A DNA stretch of 44,417 nt from Alphaproteobacteria bacterium (GTDB lineage: Bacteria > Pseudomonadota > Alphaproteobacteria > SHVZ01): positions 1-44,417 of the forward strand of contig VGEN01000020.1 of the NCBI GenBank assembly GCA_016869285.1. Direction: 5' to 3'. Of the stretch, positions 1 to 8,316 are shown piece after piece (position 1 is the stretch's first letter; every line of letters starts with the position of its first letter). The notes under the pieces were generated by a model. It saw only the letters and a program-made list of their open reading frames with translations, was not told where the DNA came from and made no database searches. The position numbers and the translations under genes are program-made.

Positions 1-148
1 TCGACCGCGTCGAGCGTCCTTGGGCAGCCAGTAGCACAATCCGCGCCCGAAACACTTGCCGCTGTTCCGTCGTCGGCGCACGGAGCCGAGCCTCAAGCAC
101 CGCGCGCTCCTCCGGCGTCAGCCGGACTACCACTGCATCGGCTATCAT
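1..148 (-). mobile_element. IS630-type transposase, N-terminal part, cut by the window edge
   Basis: Reading leftward from an ATG at 148 gives 49 codons beginning MIADAVVVRLTPEERAVLEA and continuing through a stretch ending RARIVLLAAQGRST. The pattern LTPEER followed about 20 residues later by RARIVLLAA is typical of the N-terminal helix-turn-helix region of IS630-family transposases. Only the first domain is in the window, so whether the transposase is intact and where the element ends cannot be seen. It lies immediately downstream of the ABC ATPase gene, whose stop codon is about 45 bp away. Confidence 0.7.
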
Positions 149-190
149 CCCAATGTTGAATCATGAATCAGATCTCCGCGAAAGCGGCTA

Positions 191-958
191 CTAGTGCTTG
201 AGGATCTGGCTCAGGAAGAGCTTGGTGCGGTCGGATTTCGGGTTCTCGAAGAACTCCTCCGGCGGCGCTTGCTCGACGATCTCGCCATAGTCCATGAAGA
301 TCATGCGGTCGGCGACGGTGCGCGCGAAGCCCATCTCGTGGGTGACGCAGATCATGGTCATGCCGTCCTCGGCCAGGCCTACCATGACGTCGAGCACTTC
401 CTTGATCATCTCGGGATCGAGGGCCGAGGTCGGCTCGTCGAACAGCATGATCTTCGGCTGCATGCAGAGCGAGCGCGCGATGGCGACACGCTGCTGTTGG
501 CCGCCGGAGAGCTGGCCCGGATATTTCTGCGCCTGCTCGGGGATTCGCACGCGCGTCAGGTACTTCATCGCCGAAGCCTCGGCCTCTGCCTTCGGCATCT
601 TGCGGACCCAGATCGGCGCCAGGGTCAGGTTCTCGAGCACGGTCAGGTGCGGGAACAGATTGAACTGCTGGAACACCATGCCGACTTCGCGGCGGACCAT
701 GTCGATGTTCTTGACGTCCTGGGAGAGCTCGATGCCGTCGACGACGATCTGGCCCTTCTGATGCTCTTCGAGGCGGTTGATGCAGCGGATCATCGTCGAC
801 TTGCCGGAGCCCGAGGGTCCACAGACGACGATGCGCTCGCCACGATGGACAGAGAGATTGATGTCCTTTAGGACGTGGAAGTCGCCGTACCACTTGTGGA
901 CGCCCGCCATCTGGATGACGATGTCGGTCGAAAGCTTGCGCTGCGCCTGAGCTTGCAT
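191..958 (-). CDS. Amino-acid ABC transporter ATP-binding protein (AapP/GlnQ type)
   Basis: A cytoplasmic ATPase subunit of a polar-amino-acid importer, expected to power uptake with two permeases and a periplasmic binding protein. The protein shows a Walker A motif GPSGSGKST, a Q-loop in [10 protein letters not shown], the signature LSGGQQQR, a Walker B region [12 protein letters not shown] and the switch histidine in CVTHEMGF. From ATG at 958 it has 255 residues, the usual family length. GGGAGG about 10 nt upstream supports this start over an in-frame start at 1003. No permease or binding protein gene accompanies it: the upstream neighbour is divergent metC and the downstream neighbour is a transposase. 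In rhizobia metC adjoins the aap operon, so this may be a remnant of that arrangement. The exact substrate is not determinable. Confidence 0.9.
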   Translation of the reverse strand: MQAQAQRKLSTDIVIQMAGVHKWYGDFHVLKDINLSVHRGERIVVCGPSGSGKSTMIRCINRLEEHQKGQIVVDGIELSQDVKNIDMVRREVGMVFQQFNLFPHLTVLENLTLAPIWVRKMPKAEAEASAMKYLTRVRIPEQAQKYPGQLSGGQQQRVAIARSLCMQPKIMLFDEPTSALDPEMIKEVLDVMVGLAEDGMTMICVTHEMGFARTVADRMIFMDYGEIVEQAPPEEFFENPKSDRTKLFLSQILKH

Positions 959-1116
959 GTGCTGATCCGCCTCCCTGGGCCTTCCGTCCTCTGATGGTAT
1001 CAATGCTTACAATTCGTGCGAAAGAGCCGCAACCGCTTCCTTCTGCTTGCGCCTGCAGCGGGGTGCCATCACCATGGCGCGGCATGCGGGCGAGGACCTG
1101 GGGGGCGGAGCGACGA

Positions 1117-2310
1117 ATGGCACTCAAAGGCAATTTCAGGCGCGACACGATTATCACCCATGCCGGGCTCGACCCTGAGTCGAACCACGGCATCGTCAAC
1201 CCGCCCGTCTATCATGCCTCGACGATCACCTTCTCCAGCGTCGCCGCCTGGGACGAGGCGCACAAGCCGGGCTACAAGGGCTACATCTACGGCCGATACG
1301 GCACGCCGACCCACCGCGCCTTCGGCGAGGCGGTGGCGGCGACCGAAGGTGGACATGGCTGTATCGCCTGGCCGTCGGGTTTCGCCGCGGTGGTCGGCGC
1401 GATCCTCGCCTTCGTCAAGTCGGGCGACCACATCCTGATGGTCGACTCCGCCTATTTTCCGAACCGGCGGTTCTGCGACAACTTCCTCAAGAACATGGGG
1501 ATCGAGACCACCTACTACGACCCGCTGATCGGCGGCGGCATCCGTGATCTGATCCGGCCCAACACCAAGATCGTCTACACGGAGTCGCCGGGCACCGGCA
1601 CCTTCGAGATCCAGGACATCCCCGCGATCGCCGATGAGGCGCACAAGAAGGGGTGCGTCGTCCTCATGGACAACACCTGGTCGGGCGGCCTCTTCTTCAA
1701 CGCCTTCAAGCACGGCGTCGACGTCTCGATCCAGGCGGCGACCAAGTACATCGTCGGCCATTCGGACGCGATGCTCGGCACCACGACCTGCACCGAGGCG
1801 ACGCTGCCGGCGGTCGAGGCGAGCTTCAAGGCCCTGGGCTACTCTGTAGGCCCCGACGACATCTATCTCGGTCTTCGCGGTCTCCGCACGATGCATGTGC
1901 GCCTGCGCGGCCATCAGGAGAACGCACTCAAGGTCGCGAGCTGGCTCGAGACCCGAGCCGAGGTCGCGCGCGTGCTCTGCCCAGCGCTGCCGAGCTTCCC
2001 CGGCTACAGGCTGTGGAAGCGCGACTTCACCGGCTGCTCCGGCCTCTTCTCCGTTCTGATCAAGGAGCAGCCGAAGCCGGCGATGGATGCGTTCCTGGAT
2101 ACGCTCAGGATCTTCCGCATGGGCGCCTCGTGGGGCGGCTATGAGAGCCTGGCACTGCCGGTCTCGAATGTGCTGCACCGGAGCGCGGTGCCGTGGACGG
2201 AGAAGGGGACGCTGGTCCGTCTCCATATCGGGCTCGAGGATGCCGATGACCTGATCGCCGACCTCGAGGCCGGACTCTCGAGGCTGACTCAGGTGGCGAA
2301 GGCGGCGTGA
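1117..2310 (+). CDS. metC: Cystathionine beta-lyase, PLP-dependent
   Basis: Cleaves cystathionine to homocysteine, pyruvate and ammonia in methionine synthesis. The protein is a complete Cys/Met-metabolism PLP enzyme of 397 residues. The PLP-lysine is in AATKYIVGHSDAMLG, preceded by the DNTWSGG aspartate region, and the C-terminal substrate-binding segment reads MGASWGGYESL. The ATG at 1117 is chosen because GGGGGCGGAG lies just upstream and conserved sequence starts at MALKGNFRRDT; the reading frame stays open to 994, but those residues look non-coding. The 158 bp between this gene and the divergent ABC ATPase must hold both promoters; I saw no clear riboswitch there. The stop overlaps the hisI start as GTGA. 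MetC and other gamma-family lyases are hard to separate by eye, but the GHSD motif favours MetC. Confidence 0.88.
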   Translation: MALKGNFRRDTIITHAGLDPESNHGIVNPPVYHASTITFSSVAAWDEAHKPGYKGYIYGRYGTPTHRAFGEAVAATEGGHGCIAWPSGFAAVVGAILAFVKSGDHILMVDSAYFPNRRFCDNFLKNMGIETTYYDPLIGGGIRDLIRPNTKIVYTESPGTGTFEIQDIPAIADEAHKKGCVVLMDNTWSGGLFFNAFKHGVDVSIQAATKYIVGHSDAMLGTTTCTEATLPAVEASFKALGYSVGPDDIYLGLRGLRTMHVRLRGHQENALKVASWLETRAEVARVLCPALPSFPGYRLWKRDFTGCSGLFSVLIKEQPKPAMDAFLDTLRIFRMGASWGGYESLALPVSNVLHRSAVPWTEKGTLVRLHIGLEDADDLIADLEAGLSRLTQVAKAA

Positions 2311-2720
2311 GCGCGACGGCACCTCTGCTCTCGCCCGAGGTCGAGGCTGTCCTCAGCTTCGACGAACGCGGGCTGATGCCGGCGGTGGCGCAGCAGTTCG
2401 ACACCGGCGAGGTTCTGATGCTCGCCTGGATGAACAGGGACTCGTTGGCCGAGACCCTGGCGACCGGGCTGGTTTGCTACTGGTCGCGCTCGCGGGCGAA
2501 GCTTTGGCGCAAGGGCGAGAGCTCGGGCCAGGTCCAGCGCCTAGTCGAGCTTCGCGTCGACTGCGACGGCGACATGCTGCTGCTCAAGGTCGACCAGAGC
2601 GGGGTGTGCTGTCACACCGGTCGGCGCTCCTGCCTGTTCCGGGCCTGGCGGGATGGGAAATGGGTCGAAATTCAAAGAGTTCTAATTTCTCCCGAAACCC
2701 TATACGGCCATGCGGAATAG
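2307..2720 (+). CDS. hisI: Phosphoribosyl-AMP cyclohydrolase
   Basis: Opens the purine ring of phosphoribosyl-AMP in the third step of histidine synthesis, in the cytoplasm. At 137 residues it is a stand-alone HisI without a fused HisE pyrophosphohydrolase domain, which is normal in alphaproteobacteria. Family motifs are clear: LMLAWMNRDSL, YWSRSRAKLWRKGESSG, the metal-binding DCDGD, and the cysteine motif CCHTGRRSC. Translation starts at GTG 2307, which overlaps the metC stop as GTGA and suggests translational coupling. No other his gene is in the window. Confidence 0.93.
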   Translation: MSATAPLLSPEVEAVLSFDERGLMPAVAQQFDTGEVLMLAWMNRDSLAETLATGLVCYWSRSRAKLWRKGESSGQVQRLVELRVDCDGDMLLLKVDQSGVCCHTGRRSCLFRAWRDGKWVEIQRVLISPETLYGHAE

Positions 2721-2775
2721 TCGGGCGCAGGAAGTATCGCGCTAGGCCGTTCCAATTCCAGGAGGTCGGCCGGCG

Positions 2776-3357
2776 TTGGATCGCCTGATGGACGGACTGG
2801 CCGACGAGGCATTAATGGCGCGGATCGCCGAGGGCGACCGGACGGCGTTCGCCGCCTTGGTCACTCGTCATCTCGACCGTGCCGTTAGGACCGCCCAGCG
2901 CCTGCTGGGCGATCGTGGTGAGGCAGAGGACGTGGCTCAGGACTCCTTCTTGAGACTGTGGCAGCACGCCGAACGCTGGCGTCCTGAGGGCGGTCGGTTC
3001 ACCACCTGGTTCTACCGTGTCGTGGTGAACGCATCGATCGACCGGCTCAGGCGCCCGCGCTCGCTGCCGATCGACGACGTGCCCGAGCCCGAGGACGAGC
3101 AGCCGAACGCATTTCGCACCCTGCATCAGACTGAGGTGGCGCGGTCGGTCAAAGCGGCGGTCGGAGAGCTGCCGGAGCGCCAGCGCACAGCGCTCACGCT
3201 ATGCCACTACGAAGGGCTGGGAAACATCGAGGCGGCCGAAGTGATGGGCATCACGGTCGGTGCTTTGGAATCGTTACTAATCCGCGCCAAGCGGCACCTG
3301 CGCGACAGGCTCAAGCCGCTGATGTCGGATCTGGTGGAGGACGGACATGAAGCCTGA
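2776..3357 (+). CDS. ECF-subfamily RNA polymerase sigma factor
   Basis: A 193-residue group 4 sigma factor with region 2 (roughly residues 25-95, including DVAQDSFLRLWQHAERW) and region 4 (roughly 125-185, with LPERQRTALTLCHYEGL and the helix-turn-helix ending in LLIRAKRHLRDRL). These bind the promoter -10 and -35 elements. The start is TTG at 2776: AGGAGG at 2760-2765 is spaced 10 nt from it, whereas the next in-frame ATG at 2788 would be too far away. The gene overlaps the following small membrane-protein gene by 11 bp, and that gene touches a periplasmic-sensor-like gene, so the three form one unit. By analogy with CnrH/CnrY/CnrX-type systems it is probably held inactive by the second gene and released by an envelope signal. 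The specific ECF group is not assigned. Confidence 0.92.
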   Translation: MDRLMDGLADEALMARIAEGDRTAFAALVTRHLDRAVRTAQRLLGDRGEAEDVAQDSFLRLWQHAERWRPEGGRFTTWFYRVVVNASIDRLRRPRSLPIDDVPEPEDEQPNAFRTLHQTEVARSVKAAVGELPERQRTALTLCHYEGLGNIEAAEVMGITVGALESLLIRAKRHLRDRLKPLMSDLVEDGHEA

Positions 3358-3646
3358 AACGGACCTGACCCCGGCGGAAGACCGCCAGCTTGCGCGTGTG
3401 CTCGATACATGGCGGATGCGTCCGACGAGCCCTGGCTTGGCACAGGCGATCCTCTCCAAGGCGCGGCCGAAGTCATCGGCCTTCGGATTGACCTGGCCAC
3501 GCCTTGCGACGCTGGCGGCCGCCGCTTGCCTCGGCCTCGTGGTCGGCTGGTGGATGGACGGCATGGAGAGCTACGCCAGCTCCCTCGAGCCGGGTTTCGA
3601 TGCCCTCTACTTCGAGGGCGATCCGATCGAAGGGGATATTCTGTGA
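3347..3646 (+). CDS. Small single-pass membrane protein, probable anti-sigma factor
   Basis: A 99-residue protein with a charged cytoplasmic N-terminus (about residues 1-45, with a helix around RQLARVLDTWRM), one membrane segment around residues 48-67 (ATLAAAACLGLVVGWWM) and a short acidic outer tail. No zinc-binding anti-sigma motif (HxxxCxxC) is present. The role is inferred from position: it overlaps the ECF sigma gene by 11 bp, and its TGA overlaps the next ATG (TGATG). That layout, size and topology match anti-sigma proteins such as CnrY, but sequence similarity alone would not identify it. Confidence 0.65.
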   Translation: MKPETDLTPAEDRQLARVLDTWRMRPTSPGLAQAILSKARPKSSAFGLTWPRLATLAAAACLGLVVGWWMDGMESYASSLEPGFDALYFEGDPIEGDIL

Positions 3647-4125
3647 TGGCCTTTCTCGGCAGTCGCTGGATCGGCTGGGCGCTGATCCTTTCGCTTGCGC
3701 TCAATCTCTTCCTCGGCGCGGTCGTCGGCATGCGCTACTGGCGCGAGCATCAGCGCGTCTCCGAGCGCTCGACGATGGGGCCGATCGGGCGTATCGCCGC
3801 CGGGCTGCCCGAGTCCGGGCGCGAGAAGGTCAGGGCCGTGATGGAAGGGCGCCAGGCGCAGATCCGCGAGCAGAGCCGCGAGTTCCGCCGCGCACGCTCG
3901 GAGGCGATGCAGACGCTCGCCGCCGAACCCTTCGATAGGGCCAGGGCCGACGCCGCCTTCGTCGAGGCGCGGCGCCGCGCCAACGCCATGTCCGAGCTGA
4001 TGCAGTCGACGATGATCGAGGCGAGCGCCCGGCTCTCGCCCGAGGAGCGGAAGGCGTTCCGCGAGCGTATGGCCGAACGCGAGCGGCGCTGGGCGGAGCG
4101 GATGCGCGAACGCGATAGTCGCTAG
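3646..4125 (+). CDS. Periplasmic stress-sensor-like protein (heavy-metal-resistance/CpxP-type fold)
   Basis: A 159-residue protein with an N-terminal membrane anchor or signal (WIGWALILSLALNLFLGAVVG) followed by a long, highly charged, all-helical periplasmic part rich in Arg, Glu and Met. Segments such as LSPEERKAFRERMAERERRW resemble the heavy-metal-resistance/Spy/CpxP-like domain. Its ATG at 3646 overlaps the stop of the anti-sigma candidate. In Cnr-type systems this position is taken by the sensor that binds the anti-sigma factor. There is no cysteine and only a single histidine (in REHQR), so direct nickel or cobalt sensing is doubtful; a general envelope or protein-folding signal is more likely. 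That last point is inference. Confidence 0.72.
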   Translation: MAFLGSRWIGWALILSLALNLFLGAVVGMRYWREHQRVSERSTMGPIGRIAAGLPESGREKVRAVMEGRQAQIREQSREFRRARSEAMQTLAAEPFDRARADAAFVEARRRANAMSELMQSTMIEASARLSPEERKAFRERMAERERRWAERMRERDSR

Positions 4126-4130
4126 CGGCG

Positions 4131-4892
4131 CTAACTTTTCCTCGGCAGCCGCGCCAGCGCGAGGTCGATCGCCCCCGGCGGCAGTGCCTGAAGCAGCCAG
4201 ACCAGCGCGGCCATCGGCCAGGGAAAGGCGATACGCGCCTTGTTCTTCGCAAGGCGCCGCTTGATCAGGTTCGCGGCACGGGGTGCATCCATCAGGAACG
4301 GCATCGGAAAGCGGTTCCGTTGCGTCATCGGCGTGTCGACATATCCAGGACAGATGACGCTGACGCCGACGCCCTTGCTTGCGAGCTCGCCGCGCAACGC
4401 TTCGCCGAAGACCTTCACCGCCGCTTTGCTGGCGCAATAGGCCGGCGCACCGGGAAGCCCGCGATAGCCGGCGAGCGAGGCCATCAGTGCGATCTGGCCC
4501 CGCCCTCGCCTCGTCAAACGCGGGAGCGCGGGCAGAATGGTGTTGATGACGCCATCGATATTAACCGCGAGGATGCGTCTCACCTGCTCTGCGGATTCAC
4601 CGGTGCTTCGGCTTCCGGCGGAGATCCCGGCATTAGCGACAACGAGGTCGAGCGCACGGCGATCATCGGCACCCTCTACCCAGCGCGCGGTCGCGGCAGC
4701 ATCGACCACGTCCGCAACGGCCACATCGACCTCGGCGCCGGCGGCGCGGCACCTATCCGCGATTGCCTCCAGCCGGGCGCGGTCGCGACCGCCGAGCGCG
4801 AGGCGGACGTCCGGCGTCGCATAGGCTTCCGCCAACGCGGCGCCGAGCCCGCTGGAGGCGCCGGTGATCAGGATCGAGGTCGGATGTTTCAC
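4131..4892 (-). CDS. Short-chain dehydrogenase/reductase (classical SDR)
   Basis: An NAD(P)-dependent oxidoreductase of 253 residues. The nucleotide-binding TGASSGLG is at residues 10-17, NAG at 87-89, and the catalytic set is Ser139, Tyr152 and Lys156 (AYCASKAAVK). A hydrophobic segment near the C-terminus (MAALVWLLQALPPGAIDLAL) suggests membrane association, as in some fatty-acyl or steroid-type SDRs. The start is GTG at 4892. On the minus strand a TATACT-like -10 lies a few bases upstream around 4899-4904. It converges with the periplasmic sensor gene, leaving 5 bp between the two stops. The substrate is not predictable. Confidence 0.88.
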   Translation of the reverse strand: MKHPTSILITGASSGLGAALAEAYATPDVRLALGGRDRARLEAIADRCRAAGAEVDVAVADVVDAAATARWVEGADDRRALDLVVANAGISAGSRSTGESAEQVRRILAVNIDGVINTILPALPRLTRRGRGQIALMASLAGYRGLPGAPAYCASKAAVKVFGEALRGELASKGVGVSVICPGYVDTPMTQRNRFPMPFLMDAPRAANLIKRRLAKNKARIAFPWPMAALVWLLQALPPGAIDLALARLPRKS

Positions 4893-4978
4893 GCCGCCGA
4901 GTATAGGCGGGAAAGCGGTGCGCGGTTATAGTCGCGCCGCCGTCGGAGTACGGGACGGTCCGGGGGATCGCTAGCGAC

Positions 4979-5860
4979 GTGACTATTGCCAGCATGACCG
5001 GCTTTGCCCGTGCCGAGGGTGAGACCAGCGGGCTCTCCTGGGTATGGGAAGCCCGAAGCGTCAACGGCCGTGGCCTCGACATCCGTTGCCGGTTGCCTTC
5101 CGGCCTCGATCGGCTCGACCCGGTGCTGCGTGCCGAGGCGGCGAAGCACCTGAGGCGCGGCAACGTGTCCGTGACGCTCGCTCTCGCCCGCGCGGCCGGC
5201 GCTGCGCCGTTCACGGTCGACCGTCCCGTTCTCGATCGGGTGCTGGCGCTCCAGGCCGATCTCCTCGGCCGCGTCGACCAGGCGCCTCCCCGGATCGAAG
5301 CCCTGCTGCAGATTCCAGGCGTTCTCGATCGCGGCGGCCTCGCCGAAGCGGTCGACGAGAAGGCCGAGAAGGTGTTGCTCAAGGGTTTCTCCCAGGCGCT
5401 CAAGCGGCTGATCGCGGCAAGAGCTGACGAGGGCGCGCGCTTGCAGACCGTATTGCTGGGACAGATCGACGAGATCGAGCGCCTGAGCGGCGAAGCTGCG
5501 GCTTCGGCGGCGCTCCGGCCGGATGCGGTCAAGGAGCGGCTGCGCCAGCAGATCCAGACCCTGCTGGATGCGGTCCCGGCGCTGCCCGAGGAGCGCCTGG
5601 CGCAGGAGCTGGCGCTGCTTGCCGCCAAAGGCGATGTCCGCGAGGAGCTGGATCGACTCGGAGCGCATGTCGGCCAGGCGCGCGACATGCTGAAGGAAGG
5701 CGGCGCCATCGGCCGGCGTTTGGACTTCCTCTCGCAAGAGTTCAATCGCGAGTCCAACACTCTTTGCTCGAAGTCGCAGGACGTGGCGCTCACCCGGATC
5801 GGCATCGCGCTCAAATCGGTGATCGACCAGTTCCGCGAGCAGATCCAGAATGTCGAGTGA
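4979..5860 (+). CDS. yicC: YicC-family protein (putative endoribonuclease)
   Basis: A 293-residue member of the YicC/YloC family, whose E. coli member has been described as an endoribonuclease acting on RNA. The conserved N-terminus ASMTGFARAEG, the EARSVNGRGLDIR segment and the C-terminal block GRRLDFLSQEFNRESNTLCSK are all present. The GTG at 4979 is chosen because family members have several residues before SMTGF; the next ATG at 4994 would remove them. The 3' end overlaps the gmk start by 11 bp. The pair yicC-gmk is common in alphaproteobacteria and suggests co-transcription. Confidence 0.92.
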   Translation: MTIASMTGFARAEGETSGLSWVWEARSVNGRGLDIRCRLPSGLDRLDPVLRAEAAKHLRRGNVSVTLALARAAGAAPFTVDRPVLDRVLALQADLLGRVDQAPPRIEALLQIPGVLDRGGLAEAVDEKAEKVLLKGFSQALKRLIAARADEGARLQTVLLGQIDEIERLSGEAAASAALRPDAVKERLRQQIQTLLDAVPALPEERLAQELALLAAKGDVREELDRLGAHVGQARDMLKEGGAIGRRLDFLSQEFNRESNTLCSKSQDVALTRIGIALKSVIDQFREQIQNVE

Positions 5861-6503
5861 TGCGATGAGCCAAAGCGGCGTCTCACGGCGCGGATTGATG
5901 CTGGTGCTCTCATCGCCCTCCGGCGCCGGCAAGACGTCGCTGTCTCGCCAACTGCTCCAGGTCGACGGAAACCTTACCCTGTCAATATCTGTCACGACGC
6001 GACCGAGACGTCCTGGAGAGGTACAAGGCGTTCACTACCATTTTGTGGATCGATCAGAATTCGGTCTGATGATCAACCGGGGAGAGCTACTCGAGCACGC
6101 CAAGGTCTTTGACCACTACTACGGAACGCCCAAAGTGCCCGTCGAAGCGGCGCTGTCTATCGGACGAGATGTTATTTTTGATATCGATTGGCAAGGAACA
6201 CAGCAGCTCAGTGCTTCCGCGCGGAGCGATCTAGCAAGCATCTTCGTTTTGCCACCATCGATGCCAGAGCTAGAGCGACGACTCAAAATGCGCGCTCAAG
6301 ACACCCCGGCGGCAATCGCCAAACGCATGAGCAAGGCCGCTGATGAGATGAGTCACTGGCCAGAGTACGACTACATAATCATCAATGAGGATTTCGATCT
6401 CTCGATTGCCCAGATTCGAGCAATACTGACCGCTGAACGTTTACGTCGCTGGCGTCAGCTAGGACTTACCGACTATGTCCGAGGCCTGCAGCAGGGCTAT
6501 TGA
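5850..6503 (+). CDS. gmk: Guanylate kinase
   Basis: Phosphorylates GMP to GDP in the cytoplasm. The 217-residue protein has the P-loop [10 protein letters not shown], the GMP-binding region [19 protein letters not shown], the [10 protein letters not shown] segment, [11 protein letters not shown] and the lid [13 protein letters not shown]. Start at ATG 5850, overlapping yicC; an ATG at 5865 is also possible. The base composition is unusual: from about 5950 to 6480 the G+C is near 55% by hand counts of sample lines, with many A/T-ending codons (ATA, TCA, CTA, GGA), while both neighbours are clearly richer. The protein itself looks normal and alphaproteobacterial. Its 3' end overlaps the convergent ksgA by 45 bp. 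Confidence 0.95.
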   Translation: MSSDAMSQSGVSRRGLMLVLSSPSGAGKTSLSRQLLQVDGNLTLSISVTTRPRRPGEVQGVHYHFVDRSEFGLMINRGELLEHAKVFDHYYGTPKVPVEAALSIGRDVIFDIDWQGTQQLSASARSDLASIFVLPPSMPELERRLKMRAQDTPAAIAKRMSKAADEMSHWPEYDYIIINEDFDLSIAQIRAILTAERLRRWRQLGLTDYVRGLQQGY

Positions 6504-7319
6504 AGCGCGCGCCAACGCGGCGAATTCGGTCACCTCGAGCGTCTCGGCCCGCCGCGTCGGATTGATCCCGGCGCTCGCCAGCAGCGCCTCGGCGTCGCCG
6601 AGCGGCTTCAAGGCCTGGCGCAACATCTTGCGGCGCTGGTTGAAGGCGGTGGCGACCACGCGCTCCATGACCTTGGGGTCGGCCTCTCCCTGCGGCGCCG
6701 GCCGCGGCGTGATGTGGACCACCGAAGAGGTCACCTTCGGCGGCGGCACGAAGGCGCGGGCCGGGATGTCGAAGAGGCGTTCTGCCTCGCCGACCCACTG
6801 GGTCATCACCGCGAGGCGACCATAGGATTTTGAGCCCGGCTGAGCCGTAATGCGCTCGGCCACCTCTTTCTGGAACATTAGCGTCAGGCTCTCGAAGTCG
6901 CGAAGCCGGGCAAGCCAAGCGAAGAGGAGCGGTGTCGCGATGTTATAGGGCAGATTGGCGACGATGCGGCGCGGCGCTTCGCCGAGGGTCGTCGCGTCGA
7001 TTTCGAGGGCATCTCCCTCGACGACCGCGAGCCGTCCCTCGGCCGCTTCGGCAATCTCGGCAAGCGCCGGCAGCGCACGCCGATCGCGCTCGATGGCGAT
7101 CACGCGGCGCGCGCCGGCGAGCAGAAGCGCTCGGGTGAGCCCGCCAGGCCCCGGACCGATCTCGATCGTCGTGCCCTGCGCGAGATCGCCGGCGGATCTA
7201 GCGATCTTGCCGGTCAGGTTGAGGTCGAGGAGGAAGTTCTGGCCGAGCGCTTTGACCGCTTGGAGTCCGTGCCGGCGGATGACCTCGCCCAGCGGCGGCA
7301 GCGCTTCAAGCCGCGTCAG
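6459..7319 (-). CDS. ksgA: 16S rRNA adenine dimethyltransferase
   Basis: Dimethylates two adjacent adenines near the 3' end of 16S rRNA. Motifs: [11 protein letters not shown] at the N-terminus, SAM-binding [14 protein letters not shown], the IERD acidic loop, and the catalytic [12 protein letters not shown]. No ATG, GTG or TTG exists in frame between the upstream in-frame stop and a GTG at 7103, and 7103 lies inside the SAM domain, so it cannot be the start. Family N-termini (LPPLxxVIxRHGL) align if translation begins at CTG 7319, which has GGCGGAG spaced 7 nt upstream. That gives 286 residues, the expected length. The start lies within the end of pdxA. CTG initiation is inferred, not proven. 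Confidence 0.9.
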   Translation of the reverse strand: MTRLEALPPLGEVIRRHGLQAVKALGQNFLLDLNLTGKIARSAGDLAQGTTIEIGPGPGGLTRALLLAGARRVIAIERDRRALPALAEIAEAAEGRLAVVEGDALEIDATTLGEAPRRIVANLPYNIATPLLFAWLARLRDFESLTLMFQKEVAERITAQPGSKSYGRLAVMTQWVGEAERLFDIPARAFVPPPKVTSSVVHITPRPAPQGEADPKVMERVVATAFNQRRKMLRQALKPLGDAEALLASAGINPTRRAETLEVTEFAALARASIALLQASDIVGKS

Positions 7320-8316
7320 CGCTCGTCTCCGCCATCGCGCCGGCGAGCTTGAGCGCAGCGATCAGGCTCGCCGGGTTGGCGCGTCCGGACCCGGCGATGT
7401 CGAGCGCCGTGCCGTGGTCGGGCGAGGTGCGGATGAAAGGAAGCCCGAGTGTGACGTTGACGCCGCCGTGGAAGTCGAGCGTCTTGATCGGAATCAGCGC
7501 CTGGTCGTGATACATGCAGAGCGCCGCGTCGTAGCCGGCGCGTGCATCGGCGTGGAACATCGAGTCCGGAGCCCACGGCCCGGTGGCGTCGATGCCGAGC
7601 TTCTTCAAGGCCTCGATCGCCGGCCGGACGATCTCGTCATCCTCCTTGCCGAGCGCGCCGCCTTCGCCGGCATGGGGATTGAGGCCGGCGACAGCGATCC
7701 TTGGTTTCGCCTTGCCGAAGCGTTGCGCCAGATCGCGGGCCAGGATCTCTCCGGTCTTGACGATCATCTCGCTGGTCAGATCGGCGACGGCGCGGCGGAT
7801 CGGCAGATGGATGGTGACCGGCACGACCCGGAGCTGCGGACAGGCGAGCATCATCACCGGCGTCGGTGTGTGCCCGTTCTCGGCAGCAAGCTCGGCGAGG
7901 AACTCAGTGTGGCCAGGATGATGGAAGCCAGCCTCATAGAGCGCATGCTTGTGGATCGGATTGGTGACCACGGCGGCCGCCTTGCCGGCACGGACGAGCG
8001 CGACGGCACGTCGGATCGCGTTCAGCACCGCTGAGGCATTTGCCGGGTCGAGCTTCCCCGGCGTCGCGGGGTACGCAAGACGGATGGGGAGGACCGGCAG
8101 GGCCCTGGCGAACGCTCCAGGCGCCGCTTCAGGCGCCTCAATTGCAACCAGCGGGACGTCGAGAGCGATACGTCGTGCAAGCGAGGCGAGGCGGTCGGGA
8201 TCGTCCAGAACGAAGAAAGGCTTTACGCCCTCGCTTCGGCGGGCCCAGGCCATCAGGGAGATCTCGCCGCCGATGCCGGCCGGCTCCCCCATGGTCAGCG
8301 CGAGGGGCAGCGTCAC
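7306..8316 (-). CDS. pdxA: 4-hydroxythreonine-4-phosphate dehydrogenase
   Basis: An NAD-dependent metal enzyme of pyridoxal-phosphate synthesis. The 336-residue protein opens with the conserved [14 protein letters not shown] and carries [40 protein letters not shown], the metal-site region [11 protein letters not shown] and [18 protein letters not shown]. The start is GTG 8316, overlapping the surA stop as GTGA; the 3' end overlaps the ksgA start. The order surA-pdxA-ksgA is widely conserved in proteobacteria. Confidence 0.95.
   Translation of the reverse strand: MTLPLALTMGEPAGIGGEISLMAWARRSEGVKPFFVLDDPDRLASLARRIALDVPLVAIEAPEAAPGAFARALPVLPIRLAYPATPGKLDPANASAVLNAIRRAVALVRAGKAAAVVTNPIHKHALYEAGFHHPGHTEFLAELAAENGHTPTPVMMLACPQLRVVPVTIHLPIRRAVADLTSEMIVKTGEILARDLAQRFGKAKPRIAVAGLNPHAGEGGALGKEDDEIVRPAIEALKKLGIDATGPWAPDSMFHADARAGYDAALCMYHDQALIPIKTLDFHGGVNVTLGLPFIRTSPDHGTALDIAGSGRANPASLIAALKLAGAMAETSADAA
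7327..7333 (-). promoter_or_regulatory. Shine-Dalgarno sequence that decides the ksgA start
   Basis: GGCGGAG on the minus strand, 7 nt before the CTG at 7319-7317. It lies inside the last codons of pdxA. It supports initiation at this CTG rather than at the GTG at 7103. Confidence 0.55.

Noticed and set aside
959..1116. Possible methionine-related riboswitch upstream of metC
   Set aside because: I looked for SAM-type conserved elements and pairing in the 158-bp spacer and found none that I could support.
4126..4130. Terminator between the convergent genes ending at 4125 and 4131
   Set aside because: Only 5 bp separate the stops and no hairpin with a T-run is visible.
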